Shown here: positions 11,741-24,901 of the stretch, one piece after another
Layout: each line of letters begins with the position of its first letter
How positions within the stretch are numbered: the first letter of the stretch is position 1
Assembly (NCBI RefSeq): GCF_000524195.1
Contig: NW_020170391.1
Coordinates: 888,273-952,272 of the forward strand
From: Echinococcus granulosus
Lineage: Eukaryota; Platyhelminthes; Cestoda; Cyclophyllidea; Taeniidae
Direction of reading: 5' to 3'
DNA: 64,000 nucleotides
The notes under the pieces: generated by a model
What the model saw: only the letters and a program-made list of their open reading frames with translations
Database searches by the model: none
What the model was told of the DNA's origin: nothing
Made by a program: the position numbers and the translations under genes

Positions 11741-14700
11741 AATGGAAAGCAGCGTAGAACACTAGACAAAATACATCCATTGAGCTTTTGTATGTTGTAT
11801 ACATGACTTGTAAAAATGACCAATAGCTCAGCGGACACTTGATGTGTTGCTAGTTCCACTGTACTAATCGAAAAAACAAGGGACTATCGCTACCAATAAC
11901 AACATTGTTAATTGTTTGAGTTTTTTGCACGAAACCCTGCCTGTATAAACTTTAGTCGAGGGCCTACATGTGGCGCATTTAAACGATGTTGAATTTCTTT
12001 TCCCATTGTTACAACTCCTCACATAGTGGAATTGATGGTGCATCACCTAAATCTCAAACATTCAAAAGTAATGAATTTGAGCCCTTAGTGAGATTAGACA
12101 TTGAACAGAAGTTTTAGCTCCGAAGCCATTCGCCTAAGCATTCCCCAATAATACCGCAGTATGATTTGGGTGGCCTTGAGTGCATGACTAAGGCGATGCA
12201 TGTTAAGGGACTGATTCTGCCGACCAATCTAGGGCAAATTTTTATGGATAATTGATATTAGCACTTCATCCTCTTTTTGAATCGGGATAAGAGGCCGCCA
12301 TTTACCTACTTTGGAAACACACTCCTTTATTAGAGACAAGGAATAGTGAATTATTAAGGGGGTATAGGTAAGAGTTACTGCCAGAATATAATGTTTCATC
12401 AATAAGAATGGCTTATCCGAAATGATGTGCAAACATTAGTTTGCACATTTGCTCACTTACTCCATGAGATTTCGTGATCGCTATGCACTGGTGTTTAACT
12501 GTAAGGACTGATTTATAACTCACAAACTGTAAGAACTTGAAATGTTTCAATTCCGGAAACGACTTTGACGAAACGTTGAAGGTGCATTTGCGCAACACCT
12601 AAACATTTCACACATTTGTCCTTAGTACACACGTCACCGAGGATCAGAGAGGATAGAGCCATACACCTTGGAGACTAAAGGCGATTCGAACAATGTTGAA
12701 AGAGATGATTTGACATAGTTTCGGTAAGTTGAAATCATTCGCAGTTTATTTTAACTTTAAAGTCTCCCGATGAACGGGATAACCGAAGCTTCTGTCTAAA
12801 TAGTGGGACTTCATGCTGACATGATGGGGCAGAATTGCAGTCCATCTAAAACGGATTACTTAAAAGGAAATATAATTGCATTGTAGTTTGCATAAGTAGT
12901 TAACTATTCTTAATTTTTTTAGGGGTTTTGTAGCCGACAAGATGGTTTTGCATACGAAATGACGGAAGATGAAAACCCTGTAAATTTGTGAACCAAAATA
13001 TTAGTTGTAGGTCTTAAAAATTGCAATTACAGGGGCACGAGCTTTTTCTTATTAAGTTAATTTATGTTAAATCATGCATGTGTGTTTACCAATAGCAATG
13101 TGAATTTAGGCTTGGATTTTCAAATTGTAAAATTTGGAGGAAAAATAGACTTCTTTTACATTTAATTTCAGTTAGCACTGCTAACATAACTGACTCGTTT
13201 TAGGATATAGAGCCAGGTGCATTTAAGAGATAATGGTGCATCCCAGTAGGTTTGAGTAATGTCTTCAAGTGCCACAATAATATACTGAGCGGTAACTCGG
13301 TTTGACCCTGATACCCAAAAATGGAACGGTTGTTTTGGATGCCCTTTGTCATTCACTGATAGGGACGATGCATCAAATACCACAAACTTCAGACGGCAGT
13401 AGATGTAACTGCTTAGGAAGCATTAGCTCCTGGGGCGAAGTTTCAAAACACATATATGCCATTAATCATGGATTCCATAGAAAATGATGGCAATACTATA
13501 ATCCCAATTACTTATTTTTTCGGTCGTTTTGCGTAGAATCTTGAGTAAATAAAGCTATTTTCCCAAGGGTTCAAAGATCTTCAAATGTGGTGTTATTTTA
13601 ATCTCCTTGCGCCCACTCGCAAAATTCAAATTAATTCACTCTAAAAGCAACACCGTTAGCAAAGTTAGTAAATTGATCATATCTCAACACGTCTGTTTTT
13701 TGTAGAATTAAAAAAACAAGCCAAGTATGAGTTTTCACAAAGTTCCTGGTGGAAATTGAAGTTGATCATAATGTTTTTGCTAATGATGGCATCAAGCCAA
13801 ATCCATATACCCTTTGAGAAAGAGGAATTCAAGTAGGGCGAGCTGTGCGGACTCCCGCTTTAAAACAGTGCATGACTTCTTGAAAGTAAACGCTCCTTAC
13901 AAATTTCCATGTCAAGATGGAATGTATAAATTCATTCCCAAATTAACAGTCTATCGGACGTCTCAATTTGCTTGTTGATTAAAGATATCAGCAAACTTGT
14001 TTCCTGAATGCGCAATTCATAGCTAACTCAAATGGTACGGAAATACACTGCACACTGTGGAAGGTTTTGAGCCACCAAGCACTGACCTTTGAAATGGAAA
14101 TACTTTATTTTCAGGTAATGCTATAAGTAACGCTCTTTAAGGAACTGAATGTAAGGGCACAAATGCAAATGACAATCACCTACTTTATATTTGAAAATCG
14201 TATTTTTTAAGAATGGGACATCAGTTACAAACTCATTTCACAATAGAATCTACTAACTTCACTAATAACTCCTCATAAATATTGAGGACATTTTAGTTTT
14301 GCTTTTCAATACTAGGCTTTTTTCTTATTCTTTTCTAGTTTTTAGGTAAGCAATGGGCGGCTGAAGAACTTAATTCAAATGCATCAACATAAACTAGCAA
14401 CGAAGTCCAAAGAAACTAAATCCATTGCTATTTGAATTTCTTCATTCCCTTGTCTAAATGTGTCGATCAAGAAATTGCCTCATTTTCTCCCTCATATTGA
14501 GTTCTAAGGTTAAACGTTAGCACAATTCTCACGGATTGCTTGGATAAGGCTGTAAAATTATTGCATACAGTACAGTATTTTTAAACAGGAAAATTTATAG
14601 GAACTTGAGTGCTGCTTGCTTTCTTTAGCCCGCCAGTAACCAAGCTAGTTTTATTACTTTAAAAAGGTCCATACAGCATACCATTGCGCTTAGGAGCATC

Positions 14701-17029
14701 TCAATATTGCACACTCAAAAATATTGTTCTTAAAAAACCCATTTGGCTTCAAAATCCTCGAAGTTATCCATCTTACCTTCGCAAAAGTAGCGCTGTTACA
14801 ATTTAGACATTGCCCATAAAAATGTCTCTCTAACCAAGGACTAATCGCCCACCTATTCATCCTGTAAACAGCTAAATAATGCGTCCATGGTATCGAAATA
14901 TTTTAAAATAGATAGCTATTCTGTCTGCTTGACCATCAAAGTCTCAAGCTGGTCTCACGGGATGTACCGCGGGCGGTTGGACTTGCCCGTCCAGAAAGGG
15001 TTTAAATGTCCACTGGCAAGGCTTCCACTCAAGCAAGCAAACTAACAAGAGAAAATCTAAAATTGTTCAAATATGTGGCCTTTATTCATGCTTGGTAGAA
15101 ACAGAATTAGCGCTACGTCCGGTCGAGAGCGAAAATGTAAACACTACCAATGCGTAGGAAGCCATTTTTTGAAAGTTTTCAGGCACGCCCATCATTCGTG
15201 CCTCCTGTTTATTACCTATGGCCACACTTCATTTGAACGGCTTAAAATCGTCCCTGTTTATGTCCCACATGCTTTGCCCATGGGGCAGCTAACAGAATCT
15301 ACGGGGTTCCTCAACGGCTCCCTCTATTTAAACAGGTCAATCCATTGGTCAAAACACAGTCTGCACATTACTATGTAAAGCGTGGTCGACGATCATGCCC
15401 AAGGGGCAGCATAATCAGTTAGCAAAAAGTATCTCTACCATTTCCCACGAACGTAATGAATGCAAACTACTCAATATTATTTAAAATTGTAATGAATTTC
15501 CCTAACGTAGTTAAGTGAATTATTAACAGATAAAATTGGAATAGGGAAATAATTTGTGCTGCCATTTAACTTAAGAAAAGGAGAATTGTAACACATATAC
15601 TGAATGAAAAGGGCAAGGTTTGCTCAATTACATTTAACCTATCCTTTTTTTGCACATAAGTTAAGCAAATCATCCACCACAACCATGCAACGGAAAATTT
15701 GAAAAGAAATTGGCAAGTAGGTGTGTTTATTATTTCCGATAGAATAACCTAAGATGAGTTGTAGTGATACGTTTTGTGTATAACTGTACATTTAACTACC
15801 AGGACGCCTCAGTGTTCACGTCTTTCACTTCCCTTTTGATGATATGACCGTACATTACTTACAGATCTCCCATTATTGTATAGCTCATCAAGATTTCCAG
15901 TGAGACCTTGACTGCTACTACGGTGGTACTGATAACTGAATCCGATTCAAAGGGACAACTATCAAATTATCAAGCCTTAACTGGACAGAAGGAGCATCGG
16001 CTACAGATAATAAATAGGCCGAAATATGGAGTACAAAGTTAATAGAAGCAGCATTTACCTTCGACAAATACTCCAATCTTATGTTCTACAAGAATACTGT
16101 TAACAACTAAGACAATACCACACTTGAAGGACCTAAATGTGCCAGATGTACAGAGCCTGAATAACACCTGGGTAGACTACTAGGCGGCCCTAAATGGGAA
16201 CGAGGTGGCAAGGCGAAATTGATGCAAGGAGTTGGATCTTCGGAGCTACATTAGTTGGTCAATTTTATTAAATATTTCTGCGTTTAGACCAGTGACATAC
16301 CGAGTTTACCTACTGCAAAGGATCTTTCAACCTTAAACACCACAAAGTTAGTGAATCCCCCCTTTGATAATGTTGTTTACGATGAGGGCTGAACTTCGAA
16401 TATGGGTGAATCGGTAGGGCCCACAAGTAACACTGGGATTGAATTAAAATCTGACTACTATAATTTTTCCATTTGTTGGTAAAATTTAAGGAACTGACGA
16501 CTTTGTGATGGCCAAAGCGAAAAAGTGACAACGATCAAAAGATGGAGAACGGTGTAGCAATTCAACTATTGCTCAACTGTTTTTTTTACTTTTCGCGATC
16601 GAAACTTCATTTTTAGCGCGGATGAAAGGTTGTGTTTGTAGTTTTGAGCATTTCTTCACATCAATTGCTTTTTCATACCTGCGTGTTCTATCCAGACTTC
16701 TAGGAAGACCCTAAGGTGCAACAGCTCCAAGACGACAACACCAGGTCACCTGACGACTAAAATGTTTCGTAGTTATAATGTTTGTGAAAGTCGAAATACG
16801 CTGTTAATAGATCTATTGTTACAGAAATTGCAAACCAAATTCGTCTTTTTAAAGTGTACAGAAAATAAAAGCCTTCAACGTTACAAAGTTAAACTCACAC
16901 AATTTCAATAAATATAATAAAAAATAAAAATTCGGAGTCTTCGAATTTAGGCTGGAATAAGATATTGAAATTAATGTAGCCATTTCCTGATTTGGGACCC
17001 GGCAAATTTAAGGGGGTGCACTCTTTCTA
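11741..17029. other. Long AT-rich intergenic region, no gene seen
   Basis: More than 5 kb without an exon chain I can support. The open frames are short, without family similarity or paired splice signals. A somewhat GC-richer stretch at 14940-15030 is not recognisable as an RNA gene. Confidence 0.5.
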
Positions 17030-20000
17030 ATGTGTGCTGATTTCCCGCGTGGTTTCTTTCCGGATTGGTGGGATATACATACCCACAAAGCTAATCATCT
17101 TAACCAACTGCCGAGTATCCGGGTGCCGTTTGGGAATGGGAGATCTACGACTGCTGACTGGGGTCGTGTGGGGTCCTGCCAGTTAACCTTGTCAGACGAC
17201 GCAGTCCAAGTACGCTTTCAATTTGCGTTGCTTAAATGCATAGCTCTGGTGTCGTTTTTTCCCTGATTTAGTCCTTAAGGTATGGTCACCTTTCTCTGCA
17301 TATAAAAGACAGCAAATATTATGGATCCTCCAATCTAGAATGTACACAAGTTTGCTGAACCACACTTTATCGCTGTAATCTACATTTTTAGTTATGAGGC
17401 ATGATTTCTGAAAACTGAACATAGGTGCGTTTTGAGGTTGAGATTTATGGCACATTTAAGGAAGTAATTTTAGCCAGCACCTCAGAAATCACGCATAATT
17501 GGAAAATCTAGCAGGAACTGTTAATTATTTGGCTTCTAATGCGATGATTATACTGTGATTTATTTTTGGGATTCAGGTACATCCCCAACTCTCTTGCGAT
17601 TTAGCTGGAGCCTTGCATCGTGCTGGATGCCCCGAACCCGTTTTGCCTGTTCATTATCATTGGAGCCAAAAAAAGGCGAATCTTTCATCTTCTTCATTTT
17701 CTAAAACCCTTTTTAAGGAGTTGGGTATCACGCAGCTCCTCGACGACCCTGTTTTTGGTGAACAAGCCTGTGCGACATTTGTTTGTGCCAAGTTTGTGAC
17801 TTTTCTAAATCAGAATGTACCAAATTTGTCCAAATCACAAATGAGACGGCGGAAATATATCGAAACCCGTGCTTCAGCGGATAATACACTAAAATTCTTG
17901 GAATTAATTGAGAAATCCACATCGAAAGTTCTTTCTTCGGCCCGCCAGTCTGAAGTATTACAAAGAGCATTGGAGAAGATTGTGAACACTGTCAAAGACT
18001 TGACTGCTGAACCATCGGAGGTTGAGGAGGGAATTCGACGCGAGATATTGCGAAAAAGACGACTTAAACTCCAATCTCCTTTGACTCCTTCCCTTGGGTC
18101 TATGTTTAGGATTCCTTTTGATGAGGTGCAGGCCAAAGCTGTTTCAAAGTACCTCGGTTTCGATGAGGAGGCAAGCACAGAAACACAACCAAAATTTTCG
18201 CAATTGTCTTATCTTTCTTGTGGAATTGACCCCTTTCTTATTGCTCTATCGGCAAGGCCGGTGAATCCAGATTTCCTCGGCAGTGGCTGCCTTCGTGTGA
18301 TTGGAGAGGGGAATCCTTTAATGTTATGGGCTCCACCCGCTCTGACCACATCCACCCCAAAGATATTTCTCGCTTTGCTCCCCAACGCCGTCTCATTTCC
18401 CCTCTCAACAAATCAGTATACGTCCTTTCAAGTGCCTGATGAATTTGTGGGGTCTTCCGTGTGTGAGATCGACGCCGTTCAAGTGAGTTGTTATTCAAAA
18501 TCGCTTGCTAATGTGATTTACTACTTGTTACATCCCGAACGACAGTAGTAGTATTTAGTCCTCCCGACCGTTTATTTTATTATCCTAACTACAGATGTCT
18601 TATCTGAGTTCTTCACTCAACATGCAAGCTTAGATAGATTGTAATCTGTAAAAAAATCGGCAAAGGTGAATTCGATATTGCGTTGAAATTAACAGGCACA
18701 GAAATGTTTTTTTTTTCAGCTAGATGAATTTTCCCTTTATTCCATCGCCCGGAATACAGGCAGTCAGGTATTTACGAGCAGGACGAGGCTCAAGCTTCTG
18801 GACTCGGGGAGTTTGACAGTGGTGGATTGTGATCACACTCAATTCAACTCAAGCATCAACTACTACAAACCTACCTCGGTGGCCATATGCCCCTGGTGCA
18901 TACATTCGGACAGATCGAGTGTAGCCTCACTCAGGTGGGCTCTCGCTGGCCGCACGCATGATCCTGTGGCTTTTCCCGATGCGCACTTGGCTGTCGTGGA
19001 ACTCTTTGATGCTGGGTTAAATCGACGTCTGTGGTGCGGTCGAATTCCACTCAGCAGCGAAGGTTAGTCCGCTTCTCTATCCCTCCTGCGTGGTATGTAT
19101 CTTCTGGATTAACTGCTTTTTTGTCGCTTCCAGGTGAATGCATAACCCACCTGCTGACTAACTCGGTAGCAGCATCGAGTTTGGACTTCGTAGACAAATG
19201 TTACACGAAATTTGAGGAATCAAAACGGACATATGCCAACTCTTTCCTCTACGAGAGTCTCCTCGACTACTGTCAGCAAGTTCAAAAAAAGCAGAAGGGA
19301 GGTTTTTTGTCACCAGAGCAGTTGCTTTATCGTGCGGAGCTTGATTTTCGATTGAGCCACGCTTCCACGTGGGTGCGTGTGGGTTTTGCAGACGCTCCAG
19401 GCCTACTTTGCCTTGCAACACCAAAACGACTTCTTTGTCTTGACACCCGCATCTCGGGCGCGCGAGCGGCTCAGGAGTTGTTCAACATGGCCACGAAAGT
19501 GGTCGACATGGACAAGGGGCGGTCATTCAATCCTTACGAGAGCATTTTCTACGCACAACCCCAGTGGTATGGTGACACATACGCTCTGCTTGCTACTGAC
19601 TACAGCGGCTTGGTTCTGGACAAGCGCATGCCCGGACATCCCGTCCTACACTGGTCTCATGCCCTAAGAGGTCCTTTAACCTATGCACAAATCTGCGATG
19701 TCAAAGACCAATCTGGCGAATTTCCCGCACAGGTAGTGCTTTTGATTTAGGGTCTAAGTCCCTAACTTTTTGGAAAATTAGTTTTGAGTGATCTTCTGTT
19801 TGGTTTACAGGCGGCACTCGTGGCGGCTTCGCAGATGCCCGGAGAACTTTCGATTATGGGGATCAATTTTAACAGGAATATTGCCTTGCCGCCCACTGTA
19901 GTTGGACCCTGCATGACAAATGGAACTCTCACTGACATTCTGGACTGTCCACTCAACAATCTTCACAGTGGTATCTTAGATCCTCATTTTTGCAACGAGC

Positions 20001-20518
20001 GGTTCACCACAGGCCTGGTGGGTTCGACAGCTTATGTACTTCGAGATGAATGTGACATCAAGCCAATCGGGGTTCGTGGTCTCATGTTGACTTCCCGCGG
20101 TGACATATTCAGCGAGGACTGGTATTTCTCCGAACACAGGGCTGCAGAACTACATCAAAGCCGTGCAGAGGAGGTACGCTCCTGGTGTCTGGGTTTCAAC
20201 AGTTCTAACGAACCAGAACCATCCCGATTTAAAGTATCTGGCCTTGCCGATGAGCTGCTGAATAATGTCGTTAAAACTCGCCAAAAGTCGACGAAGGCGA
20301 CATTTGAGCTTTTCACGATTGAAGATGTCATTTCCGAATCTAAACGTGAATTTGCGGATCCGACATATCCCAAGGAGCTCTATTCCGACTTGTGTCAACT
20401 CCTTACCAGTGGATCTGTGCCGCCTTCGCTGTCTCTAAGCCGCAGAGATGAGGAAAAGAAGTACGACTCATTCATAGATCAGATTATTGACGAAGCCAAG
20501 AAGAAGATGAAGAAATAG
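17030..20518 (+). CDS. TAF1C: TAF1C-like RNA polymerase I initiation factor subunit
   Basis: Five exons join in frame to 911 residues: 17030-17209, 17577-18482, 18720-19062, 19134-19732 and 19811-20518. Donors are GTACGC, GTGAGT, GTTAGT and GTAGTG, and every acceptor ends in AG after a pyrimidine run. Human TAF1C, a subunit of the SL1/TIF-IB complex that places TBP on the rDNA promoter, has 869 residues. The best similarity is a beta-propeller-like segment near residues 625-650 (LLATDYSGLVLDKRMPGHPV, then LHWSHAL), which resembles the human run of VDERLPLVPMLKWNHGL. The Lys-rich C-terminus (EAKKKMKK) also suits a nuclear protein. The gene structure is well supported, but the family assignment rests on weak similarity. 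A different WD-like nuclear protein is possible. It converges on DNAL1, with only 127 bp between the stop codons. Confidence 0.6.
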
Positions 20519-20645
20519 GCTTTTACTTGAACGTTTACAAGCTGTTTCTATTTCGCTTCTCCATGCTGTACATTGGGATAAGTTTATTCACATTGTCTAA
20601 AATACACTTCATTTACCAATGTATTATACTAGCCGAATAGTATCT

Positions 20646-21714
20646 TCAAGTCTCCTCCTCGGCGTCGTCTCGCACGAAGGGAATGCCTGAAGTTAGAGGC
20701 TCATAAATTAGCGGATCAACCCATCGGTCGTTTACGAATAATAATTGATGCATTTAATCCGTCATATCGAGTTCGTGCGTATGTAGGGTTGGTCTTTAAT
20801 CAGGGGAGTGTGACTCATTCTCTCTAGGCCGTTGATGCTGGTGTATTCTTTTTTTGGTTTTATCGTACGGAATAACATTTAGTTGAGCAATTGTTTGTTC
20901 TCACAAGGTAGCGCAAGAACATGTGCCAGTGAAGCATTTGAAAGAGTAAACTAGTGTCCTACTTGTTTCGTTGATCAACCATTTAGAACAGAGGTATTAC
21001 AATTTAGAGACGTCAACTCTACGTCACTGGGTTAATATCGGTGCTTACCATCTAGTTTCTTTATCTTAGGTAGTTTCTTCATAACTTCATCTCTAAATGT
21101 CTCTTGGTTGTGTTCTTCCAGTGGATTTCCTATGAAGACCTAAAGTGCGCAAAGTTTTGCAGTTACCGACGAAGACGAGGTCAGCAAGAGATGGAAGTTC
21201 GTTTAGCTTGAGCAGTTCAACCCAATCTTTGACCTTGTTATTTGACATGTAAAGTACACGTAATTTCTTCAGAGAACCGAGACCCTTAAGCTTTTCAATC
21301 AAATTGTAGGATATCCATAGTTCCTCAAGAGTCTCTCCGAGTGGTTCCAACCCGGATATATTTTTTATGTTATTTCTAGCTAACGAGAGGACACGAAGGT
21401 GCTCTGATATTCATTTAGTGGGTAAAGTACATCCTTACTTAGAGAATGTAGGTTCGATATTTTTTCAATAGCGTTTGATGAAAGCGACAATCTTCTAAAG
21501 ACTGTGTAACGGCAAATTAAGGCACTACTCGCATTTGGACAGCACAGATAATCCCGCATCCATTTTTTCTATTGGCGGGAATTGGGCGTAGAGTTTGACT
21601 TCAGTTGCTTCGCTCGCCTTTTGGTTCGTTTTTGCCTCCCAATCTGCGATAGCAGCTTTAATTGTTGTAGGTTTGGCCTAATGAAACCTTAAAAACCAAT
21701 CCCTTTCGAACCAT
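20646..21714 (-). CDS. DNAL1: Dynein axonemal light chain 1 (leucine-rich repeat)
   Basis: Outer-arm dynein light chain that binds the gamma heavy-chain motor domain in cilia and sperm flagella. Six exons on the minus strand are 21714-21712 (ATG only), 21677-21529, 21494-21439, 21403-21167, 21129-21049 and 20686-20646. They give 188 residues; human DNAL1 has 190. Matches run end to end: [87 protein letters not shown] and the acidic tail DDAEEET. Four of the five introns are only 34, 34, 35 and 37 nt, and the last is 362 nt. The first coding exon would be the initiator codon alone, spliced through a GTTCGA donor to a GCC codon, restoring the family start M-A-K. That join is the least certain; all others are fixed by homology. 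Confidence 0.93.
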
Positions 21715-22926
21715 TTCATAAAGACGTAGCGGCTAATAACACCCTAGCAATGACTATAATAAATTTAATAAAACAAACGAAACAAAATGATCACACATCA
21801 CTTAAGTAGTGCTAAATTCGAAGTATTCTGGCCCACGAAGCAACATTTAAAATTCATTAGATGCATGAAGAAGGTGATCTTGGTGCAGACTGTGAAACAG
21901 GATATTGCTTTTTTACAATTTTGAGCACTGGAGATGTATTTATTAATTAAATGTCAAACAAAGACAGTATAGAGAATTAATCAAGCAATTTTAGTGTTTT
22001 GAACATGAAATATATTCTGTTATTTAACTTAATGATCAGCTAAGCAATGAAAATTCTATTGAGCAAAGATTTCGGCATTTGTAAATTTAATTCTCACCTA
22101 CCTCCTAAAGTGTAATGGCTCATTATCTTACTTACTCACGTGCCTAATTACCTGGACACTCCAGTCTCCATTAGTTGTGCTTCCACTTTGCACCTTTTAC
22201 CAAAATTAGTCAGCTAACATGGTCATTATGTTGTGGCGCCCCGAGACATCCCTGAAGATGAAAGAGGACATAATGCTCATGCAGGATACATATAAATTTA
22301 ACGTGCAGCAGCCTCTGGGGCTATTAGCATGCCCCTGGGGCCGGCCTATCCACTGAAGCTACAATGCCCAAGTCACAAAGTGGCCCTTAACTAAAGCCAA
22401 TGTTTGAGCAACAAACGTCTTACAATATTGCATCTGAGTAGATGTGGAAGCAATCCCCATTTTTCACAACAGCGGATGAAGTTTTTGGGTGACGCATAAT
22501 TCCATATCAAATATTACAAATTTCGCATTCAGTGACAAGCGTTTGTTTAGTTTAATATAGTCGTTTGCATTAACTTAGATTGTATTGCGGTTGACCAGGG
22601 GATCCTTGACCTTGTCGCAGAAGTAATTTTGAGTCGACAGCTGCGCTTTTGAAAATGGCACGGGGTGTGGCTCTGCAGAATAGGAGAGCCACACATTGTT
22701 TATGAAATTTCCGAAATTCTGCCTTGCTTTCTAAATGTTTACCACAAAGATAGTGCAACAGGACAACTAATCACTGCTCACTAATTATACCCAAAATCAA
22801 CTAAGTGGTAAATTTGAAACTGCTCTTTCGTTTTGTGCGTGCTTAAAAATAATCCCTTTCTCTGTGGTATGCGTACGGGAAATTCTACTTTGATCATTGA
22901 GTCATTCCTTGGAGTTACTAAACCCC
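21715..22926. other. Intergenic before scaffold gap
   Basis: AT-rich DNA upstream of DNAL1. It holds one member of the dispersed repeat family at 22232-22400, and otherwise nothing I can support. Confidence 0.5.
22232..22400. repeat. Dispersed repeat, member 1
   Basis: Shares a recognisable order of blocks with 42972-43110: a CGAGAC box, CCTGAAGA(T/C)GAAAG, a TATA-rich stretch, then GGGCTATT(A/G)GCATG and a GGCC-rich segment. It is diverged, with several small indels. It may be part of a non-autonomous retroelement; no coding capacity is visible. Confidence 0.6.
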
Positions 22927-23026
22927 NNNNNNNNNNNNNNNNNNNNNNNNNNNNNNNNNNNNNNNNNNNNNNNNNNNNNNNNNNNNNNNNNNNNNNNNNN
23001 NNNNNNNNNNNNNNNNNNNNNNNNNN
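22927..23026. other. Scaffold gap (100 N)
   Basis: Exactly 100 N, the usual placeholder for a gap of unknown size. It separates the contig carrying duplication copy 1, TAF1C-like and DNAL1 from the contig carrying copy 2. Confidence 1.
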
Positions 23027-24901
23027 TGCGCATAGGCCCCTCGGGATAACGTCATAAGATGGACGGTTTGGAATAAAAATTGGTTTTAAATTGCATGGGG
23101 TTTTGGTGGGCTGTTAATGAGTATGGCGTGGGCTGGATGCTATATCACCGCTAAAGTGGTTGGAGATTCAAATAGGCAATTTAAAAACAAAACAAATCTT
23201 GCATCCAGTCACGTACAGAAAGGCTTGATAGGTACGCCATGCTTCAGTGACTTGAAGAAAAATCTGTGCTTAAACAATTCCTCTCGCGTATTGATGGTAC
23301 GAAGCTGCAGAATTGTTCCACATTTATATCGTTGAAATAAGCAAAATTACTGGTGGCGATATTGTGAGCACGAATCTGTACCGCATACTCCAACTTATCA
23401 ATTTAATGGGTTGTACCCTTGATCTGGAGTTACCCAAATAAGGGTAACCGTACCCAGATGTATTATTTTATGTCTCGGACTCAAGTACGTAATGTGAAAT
23501 ACTCTAGTTAAAAAGGAGATGCTGCCAATGAAAAATAATAATGCTGTTAAATACTGTTAGTAATTCACCAATTCTGCAGCGGTAAGAACCAGAAATCAGT
23601 GTAAAAATGTCAGCCATAAGTGGGCACTGTAAACTAGGTGTTTGTCTTCGTGACATCTAAGGTGTGTCACTGGTGTCTATTTTGCGCAGCCCCGCTTGGC
23701 ACAACACCGAAATTTGAGTCTATCAAAGCGGGGAAACGCTGTATAAATAACTCCAAAACCGGTGAAAGGACGAAAGAAGAGCTGGGACGTAAATTTAAGA
23801 TTGCAAAGTTTTATGTTTCTACCTTAAATACGTGTCCAAATCGAATGTTGGAATGAGAAACTGTTCCCTCGACATGCAACGTCATTTGAAAAAATTATCG
23901 AATTTTCAACCTAGAATTTAAAAAGGGAAAACCTTAACGCTTAAGTAGAATAATGTCTTTGTAAATAAAGTCACAAAAGTTGTGTAGATGTTAATTATAA
24001 AAGTATTTTGGTTCGGCGTCAGCAATCCCACCCACCGCTCAAATGCACAGTGATGGCATGACATGGCACTGGGCAGAAGGCAACCGTAATAGCAAACCGT
24101 GTTTATTCAATGTGAGTGTCGTATCATGTGTGATTAGCCAGGCGAGGAAAACTAGTAGCTCTGGGCATGTGAGACGGAGTAGTCGGATTGAACAACGGAC
24201 AACCCGATCCATGTACCTCGTGGAAATGACTGTGGGGTTTGTGAGTACATGGTGATGTGATGCGGGTATGCGGGTTACTTCCGTCCCTAGTTATGGTTGT
24301 ATTTTAACTGTTCATATGTGAGACATTCACACACTAGGACTTCTCGACCGCCTTTGTTAGGAAAAAGGAAGCGCCAAATGCCATGCATAGCCGTATTGAC
24401 CATGCTCAAAGCCCATATATGAAACCAAACTGCAGGTATGGTGGTGTGGAGAGCACGACAAGACATCGAAGCTTCACATAAGTTTATCAAACAAAAAAAG
24501 GGGGAAGGAGGGCTGACTACACAAAACGTACAATAATTATTGTTAGCGAGATAAGTGAGTTCCTCAATTCGTATATGGAGGTAGATTTAGGTTTATTTTT
24601 CCTTTCTTTGCCCTCCTTTGTAAACTACAACCCATTTTTAAGAGCTTACAAACATCAAAACGGCAAAAGAATTGATAGTAAGAAACTAAGGATATGTTTA
24701 TACGAGGAAATCGGAATAAACTACGGGGAATGAAAGAATCAAGCCTTACGAAAAAAGACTGATTTGTGGGTTTTCCTTTGAGTCGAGGTGCAACTAATAA
24801 GTAAGAGATGACATCAAAGAACCATTTTCATTTACTCTGTTGACTAAAGCTATATGTGCACACATGTGAAATCTGTAATGGAAGGGAGTGCGGAGGAGGA
24901 G
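23027..24901. other. Intergenic, no gene seen
   Basis: From 23628 on this repeats 1-1274. The 600 bp before it has no counterpart in the window and no supported exon. Confidence 0.5.
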
